Notes under the pieces: generated by a model | Database searches by the model: none | Seen by the model: only the letters and a program-made list of their open reading frames with translations | What the model was told of the DNA's origin: nothing | Position numbers and translations under genes: made by a program | Part shown: one piece after another, positions 27,064-35,531 of the stretch | How positions within the stretch are numbered: position 1 is the stretch's first letter | Layout: each line of letters begins with the position of its first letter | NCBI GenBank assembly: GCA_013375475.1 | Contig: JABXKD010000022.1 | Span: forward strand, 1 to 39,833 | From: Promethearchaeota archaeon | GTDB taxonomy: Archaea; Asgardarchaeota; Lokiarchaeia; Sigyniarchaeales; SOKP01 | Reading direction: 5' to 3' | DNA length: 39,833 bases

Positions 27064-27331
27064 TTTTTATCAACTCCTTTTTTATTTTTATTATAATTAT
27101 CTGCTTTTGTGGCTTTCTATTAAATTTGGAGCTTTTTTAAGATGGATTCGCCCTCAACCTCTATTAGCCCCATCTCTTGAAATAAACTTAAAGCTCATTG
27201 TACTAGATTTAAATATTATTAATGTCGTGTGATGGATGAAATCGATAGATTGATTTATTACATTCAATTAATTTCATCTGTGAAGTCCAAAATTTTTGTG
27301 ATTGTATATCATTCCAAGCTCTCTCTAGATT

Positions 27332-27553
27332 CTAATTTAATCTTTTTCCTTTACGATTTTCCTTTTTAATTTTTAGAGCGTCATTATTGTTAATACAGCT
27401 AAGCTTTGCAATAGACTCATATAAATCGGTTTCTACTTCTTTAAGTATGATATCGTCTGCCAAGCCTTCTAACTCGATATGAATACTATGCTTATTTTCT
27501 GCTTTTTTTTCGCTAATTTGAGCTATAATATTTCGCCCTCTTTTTTTTATTCG
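27332..27553 (-). pseudogene. Unrecognised open frame without a start, possible remnant
   Basis: A 73-codon frame open from a TAA (27554-27556) to a TAG, with no ATG or GTG and a TTG only midway. The product includes HSIHIELEGLADDIILKE and a Lys/Arg-rich tail, which looks more protein-like than chance. A short ATG frame in another phase ends just upstream and crosses an eight-A run, so one base change there would join the two into about 82 residues. It could be a frameshifted small gene, a sequencing error in a homopolymer, or noise. I do not recognise a family. Confidence 0.2.
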
Positions 27554-27844
27554 TTAAAAATAATAGTATCATAAATACATATTTAGTTTTTTCTAGCGAA
27601 CTTGAATTGGAGTCTTAAACTCTGATTGATCTATTCCTATAAAAGCGTGGAAATCTCAACTTGTAGGAATTGTATCCCTACGAAAAAGAAATAATATTAT
27701 AAATCAAATTGGAATAATATTAAATTATAGTAAAAATTGATTTAAATGAAATCCTCACTTTCCAATATTCTTATAAGAATAATTGGCGAATTAGGATTTC
27801 CATATAAATTTGCGGTTATAATATAGCAAGAGAAATGGTGATAA
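27554..27844. other. AT-rich intergenic region upstream of the 7TM-longin genes
   Basis: With the stretch 27064-27331 this forms a gene-poor gap of about 780 bases, broken only by the doubtful frame listed above. A 14-base palindrome lies at 27767-27780. No tRNA, repeat array or further gene is visible. The promoter of the rightward 7TM-longin pair should be here. Confidence 0.35.
27767..27780. promoter_or_regulatory. 14-base palindrome upstream of the 7TM-longin operon
   Basis: ATTCTTATAAGAAT is a perfect palindrome, flanked by CCAAT and AATTGG. It lies 65-78 bases before the first 7TM-longin start. It contains the half-site ATAAGAAT, which also makes up the palindrome before the nearby small GTPase (30627-30640). 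It may be an operator, but palindromes arise easily in AT-rich DNA. Confidence 0.3.
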
Positions 27845-28939
27845 ATGGTTATGGACGACTTCGATAATTTCTTGTTAGTGTTAACTACATCTATAAGCGG
27901 AACATTATTGGCAATTGGAGGTATTATTACTTTTATTTATGCGATTAGAAAAAGAAGTCAACTTATACTTCTATTTTCTGCGATGTGGTTGCTATACGGA
28001 GTTTTTTGGTTTATGGATGCTGCAGCGCATTATTTATATTCGATAACCATTATGGCCTTAGCGATAATTCCGCAGTTAATAGCAGTTCCCTGTATTGTTA
28101 TCTTTATTGAGTTAGTAAGAAAAGAACATGTAAATCCAATAAAAATTTCAATTCTAGCGATCATTGAAGCGATTGTGTTTTATATCACTTTTTTTATGGC
28201 CCCCAATGATAATTGGGATGTAATAGCTGGTTATGGGGTTCATAATAAAGGTATCCTTCGGATTTCTCAAATTGTTTTTATTTTTTATTTTGTTAGTTTG
28301 TATTATATCTGGAGTTATCAGACCTGGAGAAAGGCACCAGCTTCATTGAAGCGGTTAACTAACTTATTATTTATCGGGAGTACTCTTTTTTCAGTTGTAA
28401 CAGCAACCATGTATGCACTTGGGACATTTATAAGGACTTTTAATTCAATGGCTTTTATAGTTCATAGTGTGGGTGCTACTACTAACATAATCGTAATATT
28501 GAAGGACCCTAGAATTATAAATATACTACCATTTAAAGCATACAGAATTTTAGTAGTTGATACAAATGATAGTGTTGCTTTATTTAAGCACGATTGGGCG
28601 AAAGTGGGAAAAGATGAGGAAGATATGTTTTCTATGATGCTCCAAGCAATTGGAAATGTATTGGATGACATTTTAAAAAAAGGTGAAGTACAAGAAATAC
28701 AGATGGATAGAGCAGTTCTTCTTATTCACCACGATAAAAACCATTCAATCGCTTCAGTTTTAATTGCTTCAAAATCGTCAAAATCGCTAAGATATGGTCT
28801 AAAAAGATTTAATGAGGAGTTTGTTGAATCTTTCCAATCTACCCTTGATAACAAACAAGATATCGGTAGATTTAAAGGCACAAGCAAGATTGTTGAGAAA
28901 ATTTTTGATTTTGTACCTAGTTATAAAGAATATTATTAA
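27845..28939 (+). CDS. 7TM protein with C-terminal longin-like domain
   Basis: A 364-residue protein. Residues about 10-220 hold seven predicted membrane helices, like the N-terminal 7TM unit of some sensor kinases. The last helix leads into ILKDPRIINILPFKAYRILVVDTN. From about residue 230 the cytoplasmic part reads beta-beta-alpha-beta-beta-beta-alpha: YRILVVDTN, VALFKHDW, the helix FSMMLQAIGNVLDDIL, then IQMDRAVLLIHH, SIASVLIAS and the helix SKSLRYGLKRFNEEF. That order fits the longin fold, a common partner of Ras-like GTPases. The tandem copy downstream is clearly paralogous. A sensor or membrane platform for the small GTPase encoded convergently nearby is an inference. Confidence 0.7.
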   Translation: MVMDDFDNFLLVLTTSISGTLLAIGGIITFIYAIRKRSQLILLFSAMWLLYGVFWFMDAAAHYLYSITIMALAIIPQLIAVPCIVIFIELVRKEHVNPIKISILAIIEAIVFYITFFMAPNDNWDVIAGYGVHNKGILRISQIVFIFYFVSLYYIWSYQTWRKAPASLKRLTNLLFIGSTLFSVVTATMYALGTFIRTFNSMAFIVHSVGATTNIIVILKDPRIINILPFKAYRILVVDTNDSVALFKHDWAKVGKDEEDMFSMMLQAIGNVLDDILKKGEVQEIQMDRAVLLIHHDKNHSIASVLIASKSSKSLRYGLKRFNEEFVESFQSTLDNKQDIGRFKGTSKIVEKIFDFVPSYKEYY

Positions 28940-28940
28940 A

Positions 28941-28945
28941 AGGAG
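28941..28945 (+). promoter_or_regulatory. Ribosome binding site for the second 7TM-longin gene
   Basis: AGGAG lies seven bases before ATG 28953 and just after the stop of the first paralogue at 28939. It decides for this start, since the open frame runs in phase back to 28812 within the upstream gene. Confidence 0.65.
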
Positions 28946-28952
28946 CAAAAAA

Positions 28953-30026
28953 ATGGTTAGTCTCGATAACGTAGTATTAGTAACATCAGCAGCAATTGCT
29001 GGAATATTAAATTTAATATGTTTTTTACTGCTATTCACCTATGCAAGAAAAAGAAATAATCGCTTAGTATATTTATTTTCAGCAAATTGGTTATTTCAGG
29101 CATTGTTTTGGATTTTTGATGCAACCTCTCACTTTTACTATGAAGAATTGCTTATGTCTATATCAATTATTCCGCAATTGATAGGTGTTCCATGTCTCTT
29201 TATCTTCATTGATCTTATTAAGAAAGAACGAGTAAGTTCTGTAAAGATCTCTATCTTGTTTCTACTTGAGGTATTGTTATTGATTTTGAGTTTTTTACCA
29301 GGTGAGTTGCATGTAATCCCCGGTTATGGCGTCCATAGTGTTGGTGCTCTTCGGATTATGCAAATAGTTTTTCTGATCTATTATGTGATGACTTTTTTCA
29401 GTTGGAGCTATCTGACATGGAAAAAGGCTCCAAAAGAATTGAAGCAGTTAGTTAATTTTTTATTGTTCGGGAGTATTTTATTTTCTTTTGTAACTGCTTT
29501 CATGTATGCCCTCGGAGGGATTATTAAAGTTTTTAATTCTATAGGATTTGTCACCCACAGTCTCGGTGCATTATTTATGATTATCGTAATATGGAGGGAT
29601 CCTAGGATTATCTACATTCTACCTTTCAAAGCATATAGAATTTTAGTAGTCGATACAAACGCAGGAACGGGTCTTTTTAAATATGATTGGGCTGAGCTAA
29701 AAGCAGTTGATGAAAATATCTTTTCGATGGTTCTCCAAGCAGTGGGAAGCATATTGGATGAAGTCTTAAAGAAAGGAGAAATCCGCGAAATTAAAATGGA
29801 TCAAGCAGTTCTTCTTATTCAGCACGAAAGAAACTCACCTGTAGCATCAGTTTTAGTAACCTCAAAATCATCAAAATCGTTAAAATATGGGCTTAAAAAG
29901 TTTAATAGCGAATTCATAGAGACTTTCCAATCTCAGTTTGACGGATTATATGAAGTTAGTAGGTTTAGGGATGCTAAAAAACTAGTTGAACACATTTTCG
30001 ATTTTGTACCTGTGTATCAAGATTAA
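28953..30026 (+). CDS. 7TM protein with C-terminal longin-like domain (paralogue)
   Basis: A 357-residue paralogue of the upstream gene, matching it along the whole length: seven membrane helices, then DPRIIYILPFKAYRILVVDTN and the longin-like tail (FSMVLQAVGSILDEVL, MDQAVLLIQHE, VASVLVTSKSSKSLKYGLKKF). The C-terminus (EHIFDFVPVYQD) mirrors that of the first copy. Both genes lie on one transcript with 13 bases between them. Two related membrane subunits could form a heterodimer, as longin and roadblock proteins often pair. The start is fixed by AGGAG at 28941. The gene ends 30 bases from the convergent small GTPase gene. Confidence 0.72.
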   Translation: MVSLDNVVLVTSAAIAGILNLICFLLLFTYARKRNNRLVYLFSANWLFQALFWIFDATSHFYYEELLMSISIIPQLIGVPCLFIFIDLIKKERVSSVKISILFLLEVLLLILSFLPGELHVIPGYGVHSVGALRIMQIVFLIYYVMTFFSWSYLTWKKAPKELKQLVNFLLFGSILFSFVTAFMYALGGIIKVFNSIGFVTHSLGALFMIIVIWRDPRIIYILPFKAYRILVVDTNAGTGLFKYDWAELKAVDENIFSMVLQAVGSILDEVLKKGEIREIKMDQAVLLIQHERNSPVASVLVTSKSSKSLKYGLKKFNSEFIETFQSQFDGLYEVSRFRDAKKLVEHIFDFVPVYQD

Positions 30027-30056
30027 TAAGAAAACAGATAAAAACGGAAAAATAAT

Positions 30057-30608
30057 TTAAACTTTCAAATCTTTATATTTTAAGTATAAATTTTCAATAA
30101 TAGAATTAAACGCTTCAACAACCCCTTGTCCGGTTTTTGCTGAAGTTATAAAATATCCAAGAAAATTATTTTCCTTTACGAGTTCAGCACATTTTGTTGT
30201 ATCAATTTTTTTCTCGTCTACTAAATCAACTTTATTTGCACAAATAACGACGGGTATCACTCCACAATACGAAAAAATATCTTTAACCCAATTTTGAATA
30301 TGCTTAAAACTGTCTTCTCCGAGTTTATTATATTCTAAACTACATACAACAATAGCCGCTCGACTATCTTTAAAAAAAGCTGGTCGTAGAAAATTGAAGT
30401 CGTCTTGACCAGCAATGTCCCAGAATAACAATTTGACTTTATCTCCTTCGATCTCTTTATCGTATACAGAAAATTGAGCCCCGATTGTTTTAATATAATC
30501 CTTAGTGAAGGTTTCATTCGTGAACTTTTGAATTAGAGAGGTTTTACCTACTCCACCATCTCCTATGACCGTGATTTTAAACCCAAATTCTCTAGCAAGT
30601 TCAGTCAT
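30057..30608 (-). CDS. Ras/Rab-like small GTPase
   Basis: A 183-residue small GTPase with all five G motifs: P-loop GDGGVGKTS (16-24), switch I Thr41 in KTIGAQF, DIAGQ (64-68) with the catalytic Gln, NKVD (125-128) and TSAKTG (155-160). It belongs to the Asgard Ras/Rab-like group. There is no C-terminal Cys for prenylation, so it is probably not lipid-anchored and must reach the membrane, if at all, through a partner. The convergent 7TM-longin genes and the divergent winged-helix/TPR gene are the candidates. About 60% of positions appear identical to the GTPase at 35.5-36.1 kb. A TATA-like run and a palindrome lie just upstream. Confidence 0.93.
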   Translation of the reverse strand: MTELAREFGFKITVIGDGGVGKTSLIQKFTNETFTKDYIKTIGAQFSVYDKEIEGDKVKLLFWDIAGQDDFNFLRPAFFKDSRAAIVVCSLEYNKLGEDSFKHIQNWVKDIFSYCGVIPVVICANKVDLVDEKKIDTTKCAELVKENNFLGYFITSAKTGQGVVEAFNSIIENLYLKYKDLKV

Positions 30609-30626
30609 TCAAATTCTCCGCTAATC

Positions 30627-30640
30627 ATAAGAATTCTTAT
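30627..30640. promoter_or_regulatory. 14-base palindrome upstream of the small GTPase
   Basis: ATAAGAATTCTTAT is a perfect palindrome 19-32 bases before the GTPase start, beside the TATA-like run at 30638-30655. Its half-site ATAAGAAT also occurs in the palindrome upstream of the 7TM-longin genes. An operator is possible; the evidence is pattern and position only. Confidence 0.3.
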
Positions 30641-30866
30641 ATATAATATATATTAGTTCCTTTTTTGAATTTAAAGCTTTAGTATGAATAAAATAAGTAT
30701 GAAGTTCCAAAAACCTAAGCATCGCATTGAATGCCAGTTGTAAATGAATAGAATTTAGTTTGTTGCTAACCAACCACGATTACTTTAGAATTTATTTCCA
30801 GTTTTTAATTCAATATTTTATGTGGAGTTTGATTAAAGTTTAGAATAAATATATATAAATAAACTC

Positions 30867-30874
30867 TTATATAA
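30867..30874 (+). promoter_or_regulatory. TATA box for the first winged-helix/TPR gene
   Basis: TTATATAA lies 30-37 bases before ATG 30904, with no ribosome binding site between them. The transcript would start within a few bases of the ATG, so the gene is probably nearly leaderless. A ten-base palindrome (GTGTATACAC, 30881-30890) sits between the box and the start, where a repressor could bind. Confidence 0.45.
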
Positions 30875-30903
30875 TATATAGTGTATACACATCATTATAA
30901 ACT

Positions 30904-32832
30904 ATGCCTACACCTATTAATTTTCCTCCAGAAGAAGTTATAAAACCGATCTTTGGTAAAAAAGATTTTGAATTAATCATATTGTGGATGTTAAATAACA
31001 ACGAAGTGTGTTCGTGGTCTAATTTGAAGCAATTGGTCAAACCATCCACTCTATCAATTTATCTTAAGAACTTACAGGAAAAGGCATTAATTGTAAAAAA
31101 GGAGTTCAATCAGTACAGTATTTCCTCTAAAGGTAAAGACAGGTTTTATGATATATCTCAAGCTAAAAAAACAAAGAGAAAACTAAACTTTCCACCGGAT
31201 GTAATATTGTGGAAGAGAAATTACGACCATTGGATACTTTGGATGGTATATAACAATAGCTTTTGTAAATGGGCAGATTTTCTTAATCAACCTCTTTCGA
31301 TTAATAATTCTTCTCTTTCAAAAAACATGAATATCTTAATAGAGAATGATTTTGTTAGGAAAGAAAACAAGGAATATAGAATTACTCAATTGGGTAAATC
31401 AGAATATTCTAATATGCTAAGAGATTATGATTTAGACCGACAATCCATTTTGGAAGAAGAAGGTAAACGAATTCAAGATATTACTAAAAAAACGCTAAAA
31501 TTCTTCAAAAAGTTCAGAATAACAGAAGAAGAAACTAAATTCCGATTTCTTAATAACCTCTTACGGTTACCCTATGAAAGAGTCAAATCAAACTTAGATA
31601 GCGAAGAAGATTTCCATAAAATATTACTCTTTTTATCTATAAATCACCCTACGCAATACCCCAATTCTATATCAACAGAAAAGTTCGCATTAAAGTATCA
31701 GATGGAACTTGTGACTCTCGAGTACTATTTACATCAAATTGTTGAAAAACAAATCTATCCAACAAAATTTTTTAAATTGAATGCGGATTCTGCTGGAAAT
31801 TATTACCTACAAACAAACGAAAAGCTTGAACAGATATTAAACGCGATTGTCGAAGAACACATTACTCGATTTACATATTTAAATAAGCTCTACGAAGACG
31901 AAAAAGATAAAACCTATTCGCGTAGTTTAGAATCAGCTATTAATGCTATCTTAAAAGAAGCTTGCGGAAATCTCTTTAAACAAGGGATATGTGGGGCTTT
32001 ACGGAGATTTTTACCAGACTATATCGACTATCTGGCCTATAAAGTGGAAAAAGAGAAAAAACTATTCGATGCATACGATAAGTTAAAAGGTTTAATATGG
32101 CACGAAATCCTAGTCTATAGTTCAGAAAAGAAAATCGCACAGAAATACGAAAACTACGAAGAAAGTATACAAGAGATTAACGAAGCTATAAGTTCAAATC
32201 CTGAGGATTTTGATCTTTATCTTTCTAAACAGAGCGTGTTGATTTATTTTAACAAATATGATGAAATTTTAAGTTTCTTAGACGAAATTATTAAAAGATT
32301 TCCTAACGAACATAAAAATGTTGAGATTAAAAGGGCATACATTCTAAAGGAACAGAGAAACATCGAAACTGGTCTCGAAATTATCAATAATCTTATAGTA
32401 AATTATCCAGATGATAAAGATTTACTTGTTTATAAGGCATATTGGTTACAATATTTAGCTAAAAAAGAAGAAGCTATTGAGACAATTCAAGAATTAATAG
32501 AGGAGAATCCCAATAACGGAATGTACCACGATACATACGGAGAAATGTTAATGTCTTTTCAAGATTATGCTACCGCTAAAAACGAATTTCTTGCGTCAAT
32601 TGATATAAGCTCCGAGGACTGGTACATCTTCCAAACTTACATTAAATTAGGAATCTGCGATAAAGAACTAGGAAATTTAGAACTTGCTCTCGACAATTTG
32701 AATAGAGGAAAAAAATTGATGGAAACAAGCAAATCTGAAGAAGAAACCAAACAAAAATGGCTCCAAATTGCAAATCTATTTCTCGCAGAGATTGAACTTT
32801 TGCGTCAAAGTAAAGGTAGTTATAGCAAATAA
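30904..32832 (+). CDS. Winged-helix/TPR protein
   Basis: A 642-residue soluble protein. Two winged-helix domains open it, each starting with FPP: residues about 7-80 (FELIILWMLNNN..CSWSNLKQL..STLSIYLKNL) and about 96-172 (DHWILWMVYNN..CKWADFL..SSLSKNMNIL). They are repeats of one another. A third winged-helix-like region may follow near 200-320. Residues about 420-635 hold four or five TPR-like helix pairs, with YEESIQEINEAI, YLAKKEEAIETIQELI and YATAKNEFLASI. A DNA- or protein-binding front with a TPR scaffold suggests a regulator that gathers partners. It is divergent from a small GTPase gene, an arrangement repeated at 35.5-38.7 kb. I know no name for this family. Confidence 0.75.
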   Translation: MPTPINFPPEEVIKPIFGKKDFELIILWMLNNNEVCSWSNLKQLVKPSTLSIYLKNLQEKALIVKKEFNQYSISSKGKDRFYDISQAKKTKRKLNFPPDVILWKRNYDHWILWMVYNNSFCKWADFLNQPLSINNSSLSKNMNILIENDFVRKENKEYRITQLGKSEYSNMLRDYDLDRQSILEEEGKRIQDITKKTLKFFKKFRITEEETKFRFLNNLLRLPYERVKSNLDSEEDFHKILLFLSINHPTQYPNSISTEKFALKYQMELVTLEYYLHQIVEKQIYPTKFFKLNADSAGNYYLQTNEKLEQILNAIVEEHITRFTYLNKLYEDEKDKTYSRSLESAINAILKEACGNLFKQGICGALRRFLPDYIDYLAYKVEKEKKLFDAYDKLKGLIWHEILVYSSEKKIAQKYENYEESIQEINEAISSNPEDFDLYLSKQSVLIYFNKYDEILSFLDEIIKRFPNEHKNVEIKRAYILKEQRNIETGLEIINNLIVNYPDDKDLLVYKAYWLQYLAKKEEAIETIQELIEENPNNGMYHDTYGEMLMSFQDYATAKNEFLASIDISSEDWYIFQTYIKLGICDKELGNLELALDNLNRGKKLMETSKSEEETKQKWLQIANLFLAEIELLRQSKGSYSK

Positions 32833-32931
32833 GTTTAATTTACATGCAATCTGTAATTTTTTAATTATAAAATATTAAAAATTCTCAAAAATACATTACA
32901 TTAATTATTAAAAAAGATATAAAATGAGGGA

Positions 32932-34203
32932 GTGAACAGTAACTTGATAACAAGCGAGCTTGTCCATGATGAGAGAATACGAGAAATTATTAATTCAGAT
33001 TATAAAAATGATGATTTCGTGAATTTAATGCGAAATATTACTCAAAACGCTATTGAAATGAATTCTTTTTATAAAGAACACACAACTAAGGAGAATTTCA
33101 ATTTAGATGATTTGAATAAAATTGACGATTTAGCTTTAATTCCTACCGTACCTGGTATTCTTTTCAAAGAATCAATGGGCCACTATGAAAAACTTTTAAA
33201 AATTCCTTTAGAATCTCCTGAGTTTGAGCTATGGAATGTTTCCTCTTGTACTTCAGGAGATCCGTCCTTAGTCGGCCGCTCAAAAGATGATATTGAACTT
33301 TTAGCGAGCATGACTATTAAATGCATTTACGAATTCATTCCAATTCCAAAAGATGAATGGTTTAACACTATTTCATTTGATTTCGCACCAAGCGTGACAT
33401 TCTTAAATAGGATTGCCATGAGATACACAAAAGTTAGACCTATCAAATTATACGGGAGTATCCTCCATGAAATATCTACAAGAATGTCGAACCCGAAATT
33501 CTTAATTAAATTCTTTCCACTTAAAGCACTCAAGGCAATGATCGAAAAGCGAGGACTCGCGGGTGCTTTTGGAATAAATACAAAATATGTTTTTAACCAA
33601 GTAAGAAAAAATTTAGAAAAACCAAAGGATAAGCAAAAGCATATCTCGTTCGGAGGAAGCATTCATTTACTAAATACATTTATGAATACAATCATGAAAG
33701 AAAGAAACATTAAATTCGACTTACCTGATAGTGTAGTAAATTTTGGCGGCGGGGGATGGAACGGACACAAATCTCAGTTGAAATATCCTCCCATAGATAA
33801 AGCCAAATTTGTTGCTGATTGTGTAGATTATTTTGGTACTAAACCTGAGAGAATCACGGATATGTTTGGTTTTACTGAAACGCCGATAACTTTTGGTAGT
33901 CACTGGTCAGATAAGCATCAGGATTTTATATTTCATTGCCCTTCTCAAGCACGGATCATAATTAGGGATTTAATTTCTCAAGAGCCATTAAGCAACGCCG
34001 GTGAAAAAGGTTTTTTAGAAGTTCTTACTCCATTTGGTGTAGCCGCGTCCGTAAATCACGCTGTAACGGTTAATGATTTGGTAGAAATAGTAGCTAAAAA
34101 TAAATGTCCGGAGTGTGGATATGAAGGTGACACATTTCTTGTTCATGGTAGAATTGAGGATAAAAAGGGTCTCGGATGTTCCTCAATACTAGAATGGATT
34201 TAG
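32932..34203 (+). CDS. LuxE-like acyl-protein synthetase
   Basis: A 423-residue member of the LuxE group of the adenylate-forming superfamily, related to phenylacetate-CoA ligases. SSCTSGDPS (104-112) corresponds to the phosphate-binding SSGTSG loop, though with Cys in place of Gly. NFGGGGWNGHK (about 272-282), MFGFTETP (about 320-327) and a C-terminal CPECGYEGDTFLVHGR follow. LuxE activates fatty acids and passes them to a protein partner. No LuxC or LuxD lies beside it. The start is GTG 32932, with GAGGG close upstream; TTG 32944 is possible. It sits alone between the two GTPase modules. Confidence 0.75.
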   Translation: MNSNLITSELVHDERIREIINSDYKNDDFVNLMRNITQNAIEMNSFYKEHTTKENFNLDDLNKIDDLALIPTVPGILFKESMGHYEKLLKIPLESPEFELWNVSSCTSGDPSLVGRSKDDIELLASMTIKCIYEFIPIPKDEWFNTISFDFAPSVTFLNRIAMRYTKVRPIKLYGSILHEISTRMSNPKFLIKFFPLKALKAMIEKRGLAGAFGINTKYVFNQVRKNLEKPKDKQKHISFGGSIHLLNTFMNTIMKERNIKFDLPDSVVNFGGGGWNGHKSQLKYPPIDKAKFVADCVDYFGTKPERITDMFGFTETPITFGSHWSDKHQDFIFHCPSQARIIIRDLISQEPLSNAGEKGFLEVLTPFGVAASVNHAVTVNDLVEIVAKNKCPECGYEGDTFLVHGRIEDKKGLGCSSILEWI

Positions 34204-34279
34204 CCAGTTAACTAAGAACTTTCAATAAAACAGAAATTCTTCGTTTTCTTAAAGTAGAATAGACTTCCCGCCTATTAGG

Positions 34280-34699
34280 CTAAAGAGCATCTGCTCGTTT
34301 TTCTATTAATTCCATTTTTTCAGATATTGTTTTAAAACGATTAGTTTTGATTCTAACGGACATATCTTTCCAGATTGAGCGGTAGTGGTAAAAATATTCT
34401 GAAATTTCAAGTGCATCTCCAAAAAGTACTTGATAATTCTTAATAACCTCTATCTTTAGATATAAGGGCAATAATTCAAACATCTTGATATCATATTTCT
34501 CATTAAATACGCCAAAAGTATCTTTCCAAATAGTAATATTCTTAATTTTATTTTGATGTTGAGTGATAATTGCAATATCAATATCTGATTTATAAGGAAT
34601 ATAATATTTCGAAAGGAAACTCCCATAAATAACAACTTGATAGTTTTTCAATTTTGCTAAATCCTTTCTAATCTTATTTAGATAGTTGAAGGCGTTCAT
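34280..34699 (-). CDS. mntA: MntA-like nucleotidyltransferase antitoxin
   Basis: A 139-residue minimal nucleotidyltransferase. The active-site motif is GSFLSKYYIPYKSDID, with Gly26-Ser27 and Asp39/Asp41. In type VII toxin-antitoxin systems such enzymes add AMP to a Tyr of the HepT toxin and silence it. The gene overlaps the upstream hepT by 26 bases, so the two are co-translated. The spacing between GS and DxD is eleven residues, one more than the usual ten. Confidence in the family is high; neutralising activity is inferred from the pair. Confidence 0.85.
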   Translation of the reverse strand: MNAFNYLNKIRKDLAKLKNYQVVIYGSFLSKYYIPYKSDIDIAIITQHQNKIKNITIWKDTFGVFNEKYDIKMFELLPLYLKIEVIKNYQVLFGDALEISEYFYHYRSIWKDMSVRIKTNRFKTISEKMELIEKRADAL

Positions 34700-35087
34700 T
34701 AATTAATTCCTCGATAAGTGAAACAAACTTTTTCAAAATCTCAACAAAATGTACTTTTTCTTTAATAATTTGTTCTTCTTCGATTTTATTGTACCTATGA
34801 ACCAAAGCATTTCGTAGCCCATTTAAACGCCGAAGCTCATTCGAATAATCTCTTGAAAATATATCCAGTGTCTCTAATTCATCAATATTAGAATAATCAT
34901 CTTTAACAGTAATGCCTAAATCTTTGCATAGCATAGCAACTACATCCATTGCAGCATCAACTGAAATCTGAAGTCGATAAAATAACGCATCCAAAAAAAA
35001 GATATTTTCTTCAACATTATTGGGTAAGACGGTTATTCTATCTACTATAAATTCTAATTTTCGACGGTATTGATCAATCCGCTTCAT
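34674..35087 (-). CDS. hepT: HepT-like HEPN toxin
   Basis: A 137-residue, largely helical HEPN protein (DUF86 type). It carries the RNase-type motif Rx4HxY as LRNALVHRY, with Arg92, His97 and Tyr99. In characterised systems HepT acts as an RNase toxin and this Tyr is the site that MntA adenylylates, so the pair looks functional. It comes first in the operon and overlaps mntA. The intervening region to the next gene holds only a thiolase remnant. Confidence 0.85.
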   Translation of the reverse strand: MKRIDQYRRKLEFIVDRITVLPNNVEENIFFLDALFYRLQISVDAAMDVVAMLCKDLGITVKDDYSNIDELETLDIFSRDYSNELRRLNGLRNALVHRYNKIEEEQIIKEKVHFVEILKKFVSLIEELINERLQLSK

Positions 35088-35288
35088 GAGCCTTACTTTG
35101 GAAATAATTGGAAAACTTTTTGTTTCTCATTAAGATAGAAATCTCTCATTTTATTTATATTAATATCTAATAAACAAGTATTTCTGTTATATTATTTGTA
35201 GTTGTTTCACAAAGAAAAAGATATAAATTATAGACAAAATGGAAAAATCTTGCTTAAACAAAAGTAAATTTCCTTCTTGGATTAATAA

Positions 35289-35510
35289 TCATATCCTTTC
35301 TATAAGTATTGAGATTACATTGTTTCCAAATCCTCCGAAATTGCATGTGATGCCCGTTTCAGCGCGATCAAATTGTCTTTTAGCTGTTTCTCCCCTTAAT
35401 TGCCAGACTAATTCTACAACTTGAGCTACACCCTTGGCTCCAAGTGGATGACCTCTTGCCTTCAATCCCCCGGAAGAATTAATAGGGATTTTCCACCAAT
35501 CTCGGTAATC
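35289..35510 (-). pseudogene. Thiolase C-terminal remnant
   Basis: The minus strand encodes about 73 residues that match the C-terminus of archaeal thiolase/acetoacetyl-CoA acetyltransferase: WKIPINSSGGLKARGHPLGA with the catalytic His, then VVELVWQLRGE and CNFGGFGNN, ending in TGA. A TAA lies in frame just upstream (35511-35513) and no start codon remains, so roughly four-fifths of a normal gene is missing. The break lies about 20 bases from the stop of the second small GTPase gene, which may mark a rearrangement junction. It cannot make an active enzyme. Confidence 0.8.
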
Positions 35511-35531
35511 TTATTCAATATTAAGCTTCCT

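Noticed and set aside
26879..27232. Plus-strand frame of 117 codons antisense to the antitoxin-like gene
   Set aside because: The minus-strand gene has a good ribosome binding site and a recognisable N-terminus. The plus frame has no support.
35239..35424. Plus-strand frame of 61 codons
   Set aside because: It is antisense to the thiolase remnant, which explains the open frame.
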